Positions 42,802 to 54,045 of a DNA stretch of 64,000 nucleotides are shown here, piece by piece (within the stretch, counting starts at the first letter, position 1; every line of letters starts with the position of its first letter). Origin of the DNA: Takakia lepidozioides (taxonomy: Eukaryota; Streptophyta; Takakiopsida; Takakiales; Takakiaceae); the NCBI GenBank assembly GCA_030704615.1, contig CM060733.1, positions 42,530,001 through 42,594,000 of the forward strand, written 5' to 3'. The translations under genes were made by a program, and so were the position numbers. The notes below the pieces were generated by a model. That model was not told the origin of the DNA and did not search any database. It was given only the letters and a program-made list of their open reading frames with translations.

Positions 42802-45800
42802 ATGAAGAGAGTGAGGGGAATGGAGGATATCAGGGTGACGATACTGCAGAAGCAAACAATTGCAGCACCGCAGGCAGTACAGCTGCTAAGCGAGTTGCGA
42901 TTGGAAGGGCTGCTACGCAAGGATTGGTCCTTGCATCATCGGCAGTTCATGATACAATTTCTTCAGAATTTTGAGCCTCGGACGGGAGTTACTCAGGTGA
43001 GGGGAGTAGATATAGAAGTTACTCCCCAGTACCTGCAACAATTGTTTGAATTGCCATCAGGACATGTGGATGTGGATGAGCACAGGGCAAGATTGCAGAT
43101 AGGGAATTTGTTCCAAAAAGGGAGTTTCTTTAAAACTCAAGGCTACGCTTGCACCAAAGCCGAGTACCCAGGGCTTAGGGAAGTTGGCCAAATCTTGAAC
43201 GTTCTGTTTGCCATGAAACATAACCAACAGTATTTGAGCAGGTCATTCACAGAGGAGATCCTGAAAGCTTTGAGGGGAGAGGATGTCGCTTGGGCGGAGT
43301 TAATGTACAATGGATTGGTGGACGAGATGAAGAGGTTATAAAGCACTGCTGCTAAGTTTCCGATCATTGTGTCCGGTCCAGTCATCGCCCAAATAATTCT
43401 TGATTCTTGCATACTTGATACTCGGGAACATAAGGAGATGGGAGTGTTTGAGGCAGAAACCACTGCAATTGAAGAGCAAGGCTCTTCACACAGTGAGGGT
43501 GGACTGGCAGCGCAACACCAGTTTAAGAGACAGAGGCGGGGTATGACTGTAGTTGCGGATCCACTGGCTTCACGGAAACCGCACGATAATGTCTCCCAAG
43601 CTCTTGTGCACGATGGGGCACAGCAGCACAGAGAGCTGTTATTATTGGAAGCACAGCCTTCGGAAAGGGAAGAGGAAGTCACTTCGATACCACAGCCACC
43701 ACAACCAATTGACTCAGTTGTTTTAGATGTTCCACAGTTCGTACATGTTGTGACATCAACCCCAATTGCTCTGGAAGGAGAAAGGTTGGACATTCCCACT
43801 ACAGAGCAGGTCGTGGCTGAAATTGAGAAGGGTGACCTTCTCTATGAAAACTCTGGTTTGGTAAGGGAATCAGTGATTCCAGAGGTGCAGCGGTTGTCTA
43901 GGGAAAACCCTGCTGTGCATGTAATACCCACACCTGTGACGGAGGTACCTGGGGTAGAATATCAAGACACTGCAGCACCTGTGGCGGATGAGGTGGTTCA
44001 GGAAGAGAATCTGGTGGGGCAATGGCCTGAATGGTTGGTGAGGCATCACACTGTCAAGGATCAGGAAGAACAGCAGCAAGCTCACCATGATGACCCTCAG
44101 CAGGCCATGCTTATGAGTTCCATAAGCAGAACACTTAATTTGCTGGGCACTTATGTGAAATCCCATGTTCCATCTACCCAATTGGCAGCTTTGAAGGAGG
44201 AGGTCAGGAAGGAGTTTGAGGCTCAACTTGCCACTGAGTGTGCTAACAAGGTAGATGAGGAGGTCAATCTCAAGTTACAACAAGAGTTAGAGGACACAAA
44301 GGCTGCTTTGCAGTTGGCCAAGGGACATCTGATTGAAGCCGGCCTCGAGCAGGACCAGTTGCATGAAGCACATAAGCAACAGTTATACCAAATGCAGGTG
44401 AAGCATGAGGGCAAGTTGCAAGAAGTGAATGCACTACATACAGAGTTGCAGGCAATACATGAGAGGATGACCATACAATGTGCTACACTCACAACTACTC
44501 TTGAGCAAACTGCATTAGAAGTTAACAGACAAGGGGAGAGTTGTATGAAAGCAGAGGCAGAGATAATCGAGCAGGCGAAACTCATTGTTGATATGAAGAA
44601 TACAATTTGTCGCAATGAGAATACTTTCAAGCAATACAGACAGGTTGAGGTTGACCAACAGAGGTACATCCTGGAGTTGCAACAAACGGTCATGGTAAAT
44701 AGAAATGAACTCTCTGTGGCTAACAAGGCTTGGAAGGAAGCAAATAATCTGGCTGCTGCCTATGCGAGTTTGGTTGAACCTCATGCGAGGCGCATGGAGG
44801 CTTTACAGCAGCAGTTAGATGTGTACAGGCTCACAGAGGAGCAGACTCTCAGATGTGCCACACACAACTTGGTGGATAACCACCTTATGCAGGTCTGGTT
44901 AGCACAAGGGCCGGTGGAAGGCAAAGCGCCACGGAAGCTCACCCAGGGCAAGATGAATGAGCTCAGACTGCAGGTGCAGAACATTGCCACAACTACTATA
45001 GACAATGTCTATAGTAGGATAGCGGAGCTATAGGAGAATGTAGAAGGCCTGCAGACTCAGATGGATGACCTGAGTTCAAATATTGACAAGAAAGTCTTTG
45101 TACCTGAGGAGCAGCTGATGGCTACTTATTTACAGGCCAAAACTCTAATTTTTCAGTCTTCTATGCAAAGGGTGCAGGAGATGCCAGTGGTAGAAGGGCC
45201 AGTGGTACCAATACCACAACAAGTGACTGTGCATGTAGCTAACCCTGTTGTTACTACAGCCACACCACAACCTGAGGTATGGGAGGATGCTGCTTTTAAC
45301 CCACCTAAGACTCCTGCTGCACGAGAGTACACTCGGGCTATGATTATGCCCTTCAACCAAATTCCCATTGTGTTGGATTTGGCTTGGAAGGAATTTAGTC
45401 CGCCACAGTCGTTGGCTCATTACTACCAGATCATGCGCATTTGGCTGCTAGTGGCGACTAGGACTAAGGTTCTTCCGAACAATCGACCCATTGAGGATCA
45501 TCACTTTGCAAGGTACTGGTCTGAAGCAGGTACCATGTTGAAGAAATTAATTGCCTTCCAAGTTGTACATGGGTACATTTATACCAAAACCAAGGAAGTA
45601 TCAAGTATTGTCATGGGCTGTGGATTATATTATGTTGCTTGTTTTCTGGCACGTTATCACATTGAGCAGCAGAAGATGCAATCGCGATTTCTGAGTTATT
45701 CCAGTGGGGATCATTGGGTCTTACCTTCAGTGCCACCTCATATGTACCTATATGATGCAAAAGTTATGATGCAGAAGGATTCCCAACTTTGTTCATGGTT

Positions 45801-46341
45801 TCATTCGGCTTGGAACAATTTGACAACACAGAAATTTGGCCCTGACGATATTTTCTTTAAGGGACATGAGGCATGGAAATACTTGCACTGTTCCCAAGTC
45901 ATTGGCACACCTCTTACCTGTACAGATAAGGAGTTCAGGACGTTCACTAATTTTGCGTGCCAGCGCTTACAACAAGTTGTGCAATTTAAACTTCCAGATA
46001 TGGTTGGACAACATTGTATGCCACAGAGGATTCCACTTAAAGTTCGGCTGTTAAAACACCTGAGGGGCGACGAGGATTCTGATACTACTGTTTCTTCAGC
46101 GGACTCTTTTGACATGGCAGAGGACTATGCAATTCAGATGGCAGAGAAGAAACGACGAGGATCTCCTATGCCTGAGAGGTTACCTCGTTATCAGCCAAAG
46201 GAGGGTCAGACATTTCCAGGTAGTGCTCAATCATCTCCGTCAACCAGTGACAGGATTCGGGCTCGCACACGGAGTCCTTCACGAGACTCTCACCGTCAGA
46301 AGGGTGCTCGCTCACAAAGGTTTGCTAATCCCAAACAGTAA
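42802..46341 (+). pseudogene. Long extra ORF of Ty3-A between integrase and 3' LTR
   Basis: One frame from ATG 42,802 (MKRVRGMEDIRV) to TAA 46,341, about 1,180 codons, broken by only two in-frame stops (43,339 and 45,031). The N-terminal globular part includes FMIQFLQNFEPRTGVTQ and QLFELPSGHVDV. The middle (about 44,180-45,000) is strongly coiled coil with many Gln, Leu and Glu. A second globular region (45,300-46,020) is rich in Trp and Tyr (FARYWSEAG, CGLYYVACFLARYHIEQQ). The C-terminus is basic and Ser/Arg-rich. No signal peptide or membrane span is visible, so it is not an evident envelope gene. Extra ORFs here occur in Athila/Tat elements. The function is unknown. Confidence 0.6.
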
Positions 46342-46361
46342 ACCATGAGGACACGGCTTTT

Positions 46362-46380
46362 TGAGAGGGGGAGGGGTAAA
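46362..46380 (+). promoter_or_regulatory. Polypurine tract of Ty3-A
   Basis: GAGAGGGGGAGGGGTAAA ends directly before TGTTAG of the 3' LTR; it primes plus-strand DNA synthesis. Confidence 0.85.
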
Positions 46381-47259
46381 TGTTAGAGGGCTACTTGGGA
46401 CTTAGACCTTTTATGGGTTCTGTGGGGTACCCTTAATTTTTGCGCAGACTGAGACCAACAAGAGCCTTAGGGGTGGCAGCAACAGGCTTTAGGGGGGTTA
46501 CATAGCCCAACAAAGCTTTACACAGCCCGCCACAGCTTCGCACAGCCGCCACCACCCGACACAGCCAGTCACAGCCCGACACAGCCTTACACAGCCAGTC
46601 ACAGCTTGGCACAGCTTGACACAGCCTGTCACAGTACATAAGGAACTGTTATCATTGGCAGGGAACGACTATAAGGGAACGACATCTGCAAAAGGAACGT
46701 GTTACTACAGGGATGACGGTTAATTAGTTAGGTGGTTAGAACAACTTGCGGGCAGATAAGGGGAGCGGCAACGGAAAGAGGGGACACTTCACGGAGAGCG
46801 CTTCTTGGTCATGGAGGGGAGGAGATCAGGCGGAGAGCAAGAACGAGAGCACGGAGAAGGAGGAGAGATGAACAGTAGATGCTTATTACATGCAGAGCTG
46901 TAGTGATATTGTAGGGCGGATTAGAGTCACCTTGACATTGTACCTGATAAATCATAATCTGATACTTATTCGATACAAGCACACTGTGTAGAGTGACATG
47001 AGTGAAGCTGTGAAATGAATGCATGATTAATTGGAATTAAGTAGATACTGAAGCAATCTGATGCTTCAGTATCAGATAAGGTGAATTGATAACATGAAGG
47101 CAAGAAGGAATACAAATGGGAAGCACAACCATGATTCACTAGCTGTAGGTCATGACTGATTGTACTGAGCGGGCTGAGTGCTTAGAAATATCCAACTCTT
47201 CTATCTTGGAGTTTCCACCTCGAATAGCGAAGGGATGGGTGAGTAAAAGCCGTTCGACA
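46381..47259 (+). repeat. 3' LTR of Ty3-A
   Basis: 879 bases, TGTTAG...CGACA, preceded by the polypurine tract and followed by the GCTGG target duplication. It carries a longer CACAGCC-rich tract than the 5' LTR. Confidence 0.93.
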
Positions 47260-48305
47260 GCTGGCTGCTCTCAACTATGCCAAATTTCTTGTCAGGAAGG
47301 TAACGTATCTGCCTCCCAAAGTTGATGGCAATGTCATCTTCAAGTTTCCACCTGTTACTTTGTCAAACAAAGCCTAAGGGATGTTAACAGACATGGATTG
47401 AAAGCATGACGGACACCCCTGGTGTGTGACGAAGACCAGTAGCATGAAAATTGCTGATGGTGTTCGTGTACAATACGTCCTCTGTGCGGGGAAGCTGAGG
47501 TGCCTCAATCCCGCCTGCTTCCACTTTCTCTCCAATGGAGGGCGGAGAAACGAGACGGATTGGTCTGGCACAACGCATCATCCATTCATTGTCTCCAGCC
47601 AAGCTCCTATGGGTTCTTTCAAGTGCGCACATTGCAAAGAACCACCGATGTGCATGTCCATGTGCAGAGCCAAGCAATATTATATAATCCATTTGCTCCC
47701 GGACTTGACTAGAGCTTGCATACACGTTGGGGTCCACTGTCACCCCTTGGCGAGAGGCAACATGCGTGAGGCTGTGCTGGAAGCACACGACATCATAAAA
47801 GAGGAGGTGAAATTGAGCCCTGGAGCCAGACCAAAGTAGATTCAGCTGAAGGCAGCCCACAAGATTGCTCTTAGCAAAATCATGTCTGAAGATGGTTCAG
47901 ACCGAGTGCCCTTGAACGAAGAGGAGATGGTTGACCTGTTCGAGTCCGTCTCGCACGTTTGTAGTCCGAATGTGCGGAATCACATCGTATCTTGCAAGCA
48001 CAAATTCGGTCGGGGGTCAGACATGGAGGTGAAACGAATGACTGGATATGACTACATCCAAGGTAGCAGGTTTGCACGGCAAGGCAACAAATCCGATCGT
48101 TGTTACATTTTTAAAATGTCGACGTGTGGGCCTAGGAGTGGAGTCGACTTGGTCACTCGCATGACAACTGGAAACTTGTCAAATGATTGGGTGATGTTTG
48201 ATCACATCAAGCGAATTACAAACCATCAGTGGGTGACTATGGGTGCGCATGTTTATGACTATCACTCCAAGAGGCTCATGACGATTGCAATCTGCGAGAT
48301 GAAAG
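47260..48305 (+). pseudogene. Transposase of element 1, continuation after Ty3-A
   Basis: Continues 13,664-14,480. AALNYAKFLVRKVTYLPPKVDGNVIFKF matches the element 2 transposase. A stop precedes KHDGHPWCVTKTS. The zinc region is LRCLNPAC, CAHCKEPPMCMSMCRAKQYY and TRACIHVGVHCHPL (47,480-47,760). A stop follows SPGARPK at 47,839, and the frame reopens at 47,882. The start of the catalytic core is GYDYIQGSRF, CYIFKMS, VMFDHIKRI (first Asp), TMGAHVYD and MTIAICEM. It is cut at 48,305 by the LTR of Ty3-B. The rest of the core is not in the window. Confidence 0.65.
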
Positions 48306-49291
48306 TGTTAGAGGACTGTCTGGGACTTAGACACTTTTACGGGATATGTGGGGTACCCTTAATTTTTGCACAGACTGAGACCAACAGGAGCCTTAGGGGT
48401 GACAACAGCGCACTTTAGGGGGGGTTACACAGCCCGTCACAGCCAACACAGCTCGTCACAGTCCGACACAGCCCGTCACAGCCAACACAGCTCGTCACAG
48501 CCAACACAGCCCGTCACAGTCCGACACAGCCAGTCACAGCTCGACACAGCTGACACAGTCCAACACAGTCGCACAGCTAGTCACAGCTTGACACAGCTGT
48601 CACGACCATAGGGAACGGATAGCAGGACAGGGAACGACTGTGGGGAACAACATCTGCGAATGGAACATGTTAGTTCACGGGTGACGGTTAGTGAGGGAAA
48701 CGGTTAGAACAACGGGTAGGAAAATAAAGCGAGGAGCGAGGACTGAAAAAGGATCACTTCTTGGGGAATCACTGCTGGAAGGAGTGGGGGAGCACTTCTT
48801 GGGGGGACTTCGGACATCACTGGGGGAAAATGAGGCAGAGAGCGTATCTCTGAGCAGAAAGAGGGAGAGCACGGAGTAGGAGGAGGTTGATCTGTGATGC
48901 TTAATGAATGCAAGCAGTAGAATTGTAATGTAGAGCAGATTAGAGATTCCTTGGCTTCAGCCTGATACTTGATAGATATTAATCTGATACACACTTCATA
49001 CTCACATTGTGTAGAGAGATCTGAGTGAAGCTGTGGAATGAATGGATGAGTTGATGGAATCCGATAGATTGCTGAAGCAAACTGATACTTAATTACCAAC
49101 AGTAAGGTAACTAGCTAACATGAATGCGGGAAGGAAAACAAATAGGAAACACCCCCATGATACACTAGCTGTAGGTCATGACTGATTGTTTTGAGCGGGC
49201 TGAGTGCTTAGAGATTTCCAACTCTTCTATCTTGGAGTTTCCGCCTCGGATAGCGAAGGGATGGGTGAGTAAAAGCCGCGCGACATTTGGC

Positions 49292-49873
49292 AACCATACT
49301 GGGGAACTGGGTCATGAATAACCAGATGTGACAGGCATCTGGTGGGATCATGGTGGTTGGAGAATTAAAGAATTTGATGTGAATCAAATTCCTTGTGAAA
49401 CTGAGAAGGAAAGATTGTCCAAATGATTCTTCCAGAGGTTTTTGGAATTGCCAGACGGTTGTAAAGAAAACATTCTTAAGAGAGTGCATGATGCTGACCC
49501 TAAGTGAGGCCTGGAGAAAGGGGTGATAAAGATTTATCAGGTGGCCTGTAGAGGAAGAGCACGTTGGTTACCAACATTGGTTTATGTGATAGCATTGCTA
49601 TCCATTAAGCGAGTAGAGTTTGAAGGCTGGGAGGAAAGAAAGGTGAATGTTTATACTCATATGCATGAAGAGCTTGTACTGGTAAAGAATTGGATTCCAA
49701 AGGATATTTTGTGGATCAAACTCATACCAAGAACAGCTTTCCAGACTTGTTTGCCATATGGTTATATGGTAACAGAGACTTCAAGTATAGCCAAGGGTGC
49801 ATTGAAGCTTGAAAGAAACCCAGGCATATACGAGAGATACTACAGAAGAGAGTTTTGGTTATTGCCACATTAA
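49292..49873 (+). pseudogene. 5' extra ORF of Ty3-B
   Basis: Nearly identical at protein level to 15,330-15,914 but with stops near 49,424 (LSK then stop) and 49,506. The last 116 codons are open, ending REFWLLPH. Confidence 0.7.
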
Positions 49874-49895
49874 AAAGAAATGAAAGACATGGGAC

Positions 49896-50938
49896 ATGAG
49901 TGATGAAAGAGAAGCTAGACGCCAGAGATATTCAGCAAAAAGAGAAAGCTATCTGAAAGCTAATTATCCATATCTTTGGGAGAGAGGAATAGACATAGGG
50001 GAATCATCTGGACTTCTCACACCATTAAGATCAGAGAGTACATCACCCATACCGGAAGAACTAGAGTTGGATGCCACTCCTTCTGTTTCTTTGCAAGAAA
50101 GATTAAGGGAATTGGTATGGGAAGAAGATCAATCATGAGGTGAAAGATCTGAGGTACATCCCTGGATAAAAGATTTGACAATAATCTTTGATAAGAGTTG
50201 GCATGGAACACCAAAAGCAGGAACTCCAGTTTCTGAAGCGGAAGGTGAAGAAGGAGGAGAGGATGTGGCAGAGCCAACGGAGAGTTCAGACTCTCCAACA
50301 CCATTGCAGTTGAGTTACATGAACCCAAGGGCAGAACTTGGAGGATGAAAACAGAGAGAAGAAATTGGAAGAGGAAGAGTATGAAGAAGTAGACCCAACA
50401 GCTGAGTTGAGACTACAACCAGGTCATCCCAACCCGTTGGACCTGGATCAAGTGGAGCACTTGGATCACAGGCCAACGAAGGTGTCGGCTCAGGGGGATC
50501 AGGCGGGCTGCCTGGATCTGGCTCTGGGGGGATAGGGAGTGTGAGAAGTAGTGCAACTGAAGCTGGGAATACTGTGAATATCGTGGGGCCAGTAGCAGGG
50601 AGTGCTCAAGGGCCACCACTTGGTGGAAGATCCACCACAAAAACAACAGGTCCAGAAGGCCCAGCACCAGCAAGGGTGCCAGCACCTGTCAGTGGGCAGA
50701 AGGTAGGGCCACAGATGGCGTTACAACCAACACGGGAAAAACCACATTTTCCAATATATTCAGGAAAAGGGGATCCCGATGTACACATTAGCCAATTTGA
50801 GCACATGTGTATAGTGAACAATGAGAATGGCGATGATGCCAAGATGAGATTGTTTCCTTGTTCACTTATCAAGAAATCAAGTGAATGGTATGCAAGATTC
50901 CCTGATAATCATTTTCTAACCTGGAATGGCTTGAATAC
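49896..50938 (+). pseudogene. Truncated gag of Ty3-B
   Basis: MSDEREARRQRYSAKRES...YLWERGIDIGESSG shows the intact join. There is a stop after EEDQS at 50,138 and several frame changes. The capsid start FPIYSGKGDPDVHISQFE is present, and the copy ends at DNHFLTWNGLNT. Confidence 0.75.
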
Positions 50939-52316
50939 GTTGCTGGAGCAGCTTCAGCTTGATTCTTGCCCTCTTCCTACCATTTGGGATGAGTGACTTC
51001 AATGTATCTTTCCAGTCCATGCTTCCGATCGAAATTACAAACGCAATGCTGAACGACCTGAAATTGGAATTTGAGCTGATTAGGGTTTAACCAACCGGTG
51101 CAGTGACGGACAACGTTTTCGAAAGGCACCGAGAGAGAAAGCACACAAAATTCACTTGAAAATAGCACAACGCGAGGAAGGGCTACAGAGAAAAGGCGTA
51201 AAGCTGCAACCACTACAAGTCCGAAGACTTACTGAATGAACGCATCCAGATCATATGACAGTGCAGCGCAAACCTCGCCTCACCTGACACAAACACTAAG
51301 AGAAACTTTGGCGAGCAATCAGAGATCGGAGACCAGAAAAGAGCGATCTGAGAGCGAGAGAGCTAGAGGGACTATGCGAGCACATATGTTAGCCTCCCTC
51401 CCGAGGGTAGTCATAACCCTCAATCCGCACCATTGGATCATTACGAATCTGACGGCATGAAGTTACAAATGAATTCGTCCATTCTGTGCACCAATTTGTC
51501 CACTAACGAAATATATATATGATACACGGAACCAAATTATACTATTCCTCTCATTTTTTAATAATTGGGACTTCAATGCACATATGGGCCTGCGAGTACG
51601 GCCCAGGGGGTGAGCTCATGAACCCACCCCCTTTCACCGGGTCTAGATTCTAAATTTTTTCTAAGTCCTAGCTCTTTAACGGTAGTGGACCTTCTAGCGG
51701 ACGGGCCAAACCCTCAACAGACTGACTCCAACTGGCGAGCGGACTGACTAGCAAACTGGCGATTGGCGAGCGGACCGACCGACCAACATTGGACTCCAAC
51801 TGGCGAGCGCCTAACTCCAACCTTCAGACCCTCCTCAAACAAAATATATATTTATAATTGACACACATTACCACTACAATCTCAGCTGCCAAGATTTGAA
51901 CAGCAGACCTCACGTTCGTCACAAATGCTCTTTACCATCACACTAACCGCCGCTTTCTCCAAACCCTTGAAATAATTAATTACTAGGGCTTCGCGTTGCT
52001 CCGCACTACTAGCGACGATTTCTGAGAAGGACGTCCGGACGGATGGGCCATACTCGAGGATCATGAGAGAGAGTACGGATCATGCAACCTACCAACATGT
52101 CAGTCACGTAGTTCTGATTGGTGGGAGAGGGTGGGGGGGGGGGGGGGGGGGGGGGGGGGTTGTTATGCACGTTTTAAGGGTTTAGGGTCACATGGGCAGA
52201 TCCAAGCCGAAGGGAGCTCGCAAGCTCTTCTGGTGGCCGTTGAGGGATGTAGAGGGCTATAAGCTTTATCTTTTTCTTGCAAGAGAGTCTCTTAGGTAGA
52301 GAACAGGTTAACCAAC
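50939..52316. other. Unassigned stretch with tRNA-like and poly-G sequence
   Basis: No convincing gene. Near 51,892-51,960 the minus strand has a stretch with a B-box-like sequence (GATTTGAACAGCAGACCTC on plus), which might be a decayed tRNA-derived SINE. AT-rich runs lie near 51,510 and 51,845. A run of about 30 G lies at 52,130-52,160, and a single GGGTTTAGGG at about 52,178. Confidence 0.4.
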
Positions 52317-53412
52317 GTGGCCATCCACAACATGGCCAATCGTCCACTCTCTTGTTTTGAAAAGAAGCTTTTAGGCCTAGGTTTGAGTTTTATTCCACAT
52401 CCTACTCCTCCTTCTCCCTCTTCTATTCTTGATGCTTATGACTCTTTGGCTCGATCTTTACGTCTTCGATATCACTTCAGGGATGCTAGAGATAGATCCA
52501 TTCTTCCTTTCAGAGTTCATCAACCTTCTTGGGATCAGTGTGTGCGACTTCCTACTTTGGAAAGCATTATCATCGAGGGTCGCAACATTGTAGAGACTCG
52601 GTTAAGGGAGGTGGCTCGCTCTGCCTACAGATCTTCTATTCGAGGTCACCTCAAGACTGCGATACGCTGTCTGAGCAGAGATGAGTCCATCGTCATCAAG
52701 CTAGTAGACAAAAATCTTGGGTTGGTGATCATGCGGAAGGACTGGTATGTGGATGAGACAGACCGCCAACTCCACGATGGACAAGTTTACAAATCCGTGG
52801 CAGAGATCCCATTTGACAATCTCACATATGGTTTGGATGCATTGCTCGCTTCCGCTCTCTTATTTGGTTTGATTGACAGGCAGACAAGGGACTTTTTGGC
52901 GTTCAAGCCCCAAGGGGGCTACCGACCCTGCATGTTTTATCTCGTGCTCAAAATGTACAAGCCTGTGGTGGTGGGGAGGCCGATTTGTTCATACAACGGA
53001 TATGTTTTTAAGCACGCATCCAAGTGGTTGCATCACCATCTGTTTCCCATTCTACTTGAGGAAGATAACCATATGATAGATTCTATATCTTTGTCGAAAG
53101 ATCTGTCGGATAGGCAACTTCCTGGCGACGTGCTTTTGTTTACCTTTGATGTGGAGTCATTGTATCCTAGCATTCCTACTGGGGACGGGCTTCGACGATT
53201 GAAGGAGATGATTGCCGGCAAGTTTAAGTCACCTCGGTTTGAAAGATTCGTCGTGAGTGTTTCTCGCATGGTGTTGGAGAATAACTATCTTCAATTTGGC
53301 TCAAGCTATTGACATCAGATCCGAGGCACGGCAATGGGTAGCAACTTTGCTGTTGTTTATACTTGTCTCTTTCTTTGCAGCTTAGAAAGAGAGTTGGCTA
53401 GTGCTGGAGGAG
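52317..53412 (+). pseudogene. Penelope-like element reverse transcriptase, copy 1
   Basis: Open for 331 codons, then TGA at 53,310 where copy 2 has TGG (W). N-terminal blocks are FEKKLLGLGLSFIP, VKLVDKNLGLVIMRKDWYVDE and FYLVLKMYKPVVVGRPICS (about 52,935). The RT core has LLFTFDVESLYPSIPTGDGL (catalytic Asp region, about 53,140) and HQIRGTAMGSNFA. It ends abruptly at 53,412, just before telomeric repeats, so the second Asp box is missing. Penelope-like RTs are related to telomerase RT. Copy 1 supplies the N-terminal half and copy 2 the C-terminal half of one element type. Confidence 0.88.
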
Positions 53413-53417
53413 GTACA

Positions 53418-53442
53418 TTTAGGGTTTAGGGTTTAGGGTTTA
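53418..53442 (+). repeat. Telomere-type repeat joined to Penelope-like sequence
   Basis: Three and a half TTTAGGG units between the truncated RT (ending 53,412) and the inverted leader copy (from 53,443). Confidence 0.95.
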
Positions 53443-54045
53443 CAAAAGAGTGGAAACAAATACATGTAGCAGTGCAAAAGAGTTCGAACCGCGAATGCAC
53501 CGGGTGCATTAGGAGCAAAGTGCAAACAAGTTTTTAGGGGGGGCCAGTTATGGACACCTTAGAAAACTTGTAGAAATATCTAGCCTGTGAATCAAAACTA
53601 AAAGAATCGATCATGAGACACAGAAAACTAGAATAGAACAGAGTGGGAGTGATGTTGCAACGTTCTAAAGTGCAAATGCAAAGATATGCAAGAAGCAAGT
53701 GTGTGTGATGAAACTAATTCACTGTAAGGACAGGAGAATAGTAACCTATCTCTAAGTAAGAGAATAGACACACTAAAGATCAGTCTTAGAAGGAGATCTA
53801 ACATGCAACATTCGAAAAAGAGTTTAAAACATGCACTACAATAAACACAAAGCAAATGAATGCAATGAACTATGCAGAAGATCAAATCTAAAACTTAACA
53901 ACAACAACAACGCCAATGAGACAAAGAGACAAGAACACAAGATGCAGCAAAACGAATCTCTATAATCCCCAAACTAGTTTCGCTCAGCGCGTGAGCTCAT
54001 CAGTGGGAAAGAGAAGGAAAAGAGATACAATGTGCACCCCTCACT
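53443..54045 (-). repeat. Leader / pseudo-LTR copy A of the Penelope-like element, inverted
   Basis: Reverse complement of about 55,405-56,012. On the minus strand it runs from GTGAGGGGTGCACATTG through a hammerhead motif to CCACTCTTTTGTA, followed by CCCTAAA repeats. The plus-strand RT copy 2 begins right after it, so copy A and the RT are head to head. Confidence 0.88.
53966..54010 (-). ncRNA. Hammerhead ribozyme motif, minus strand
   Basis: Read on the minus strand: CTGATGA (54,003-53,997), a 5-bp stem II GCTCA/TGAGC with loop CGCGC, then GAAA (53,981-53,978). A tiny stem III (A-C / G-U with loop TA) and cleavage triplet GTT follow. Stem I pairs TTCCCA with TGGGGA, six pairs including one G-U. 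All core nucleotides of the hammerhead are present. Very short stem III is known for Penelope-like element hammerheads, which often act as dimers. Confidence 0.75.

Larger units (their letters stand above)
14481..47259 (+). mobile_element. Ty3-A, Ty3-type LTR retrotransposon with two nested insertions
   Basis: Bounded by two LTRs (14,481-15,326 and 46,381-47,259) that begin TGTTAG and end CGACA. It is flanked by a 5-bp target duplication GCTGG (14,476-14,480 and 47,260-47,264). Order inside: primer site, an extra 5' ORF, gag, protease, reverse transcriptase, RNase H, integrase, minisatellite, long extra ORF, polypurine tract. RT/RNase H before integrase is Ty3 order. Subtracting the nested LTR element (16,028-23,440) and element 2 (about 25,154-37,627) leaves about 12.9 kb. 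Several in-frame stops in pol show it is no longer autonomous. The extra ORFs on both sides recall the Tat/Athila branch of plant Ty3 elements. Confidence 0.9.
48306..50938 (+). mobile_element. Ty3-B, truncated relative of Ty3-A
   Basis: LTR 48,306-49,285 (TGTTAG...CGACA) with a longer CACAGC minisatellite. A primer-site-like sequence, the 5' ORF and part of gag follow. Similarity to Ty3-A stops abruptly at GAATAC (50,938), inside the capsid core. No second LTR is seen. It gives the uninterrupted version of the gag site hit by the nested LTR element in Ty3-A. Confidence 0.88.

Noticed and set aside
42802-46341. Envelope gene of Ty3-A
   Set aside because: No signal peptide, membrane span or Cys pattern; it is a coiled-coil protein.
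51892-51960. tRNA gene on the minus strand
   Set aside because: A B-box-like stretch is present, but I cannot fold a full cloverleaf; at most a decayed SINE.
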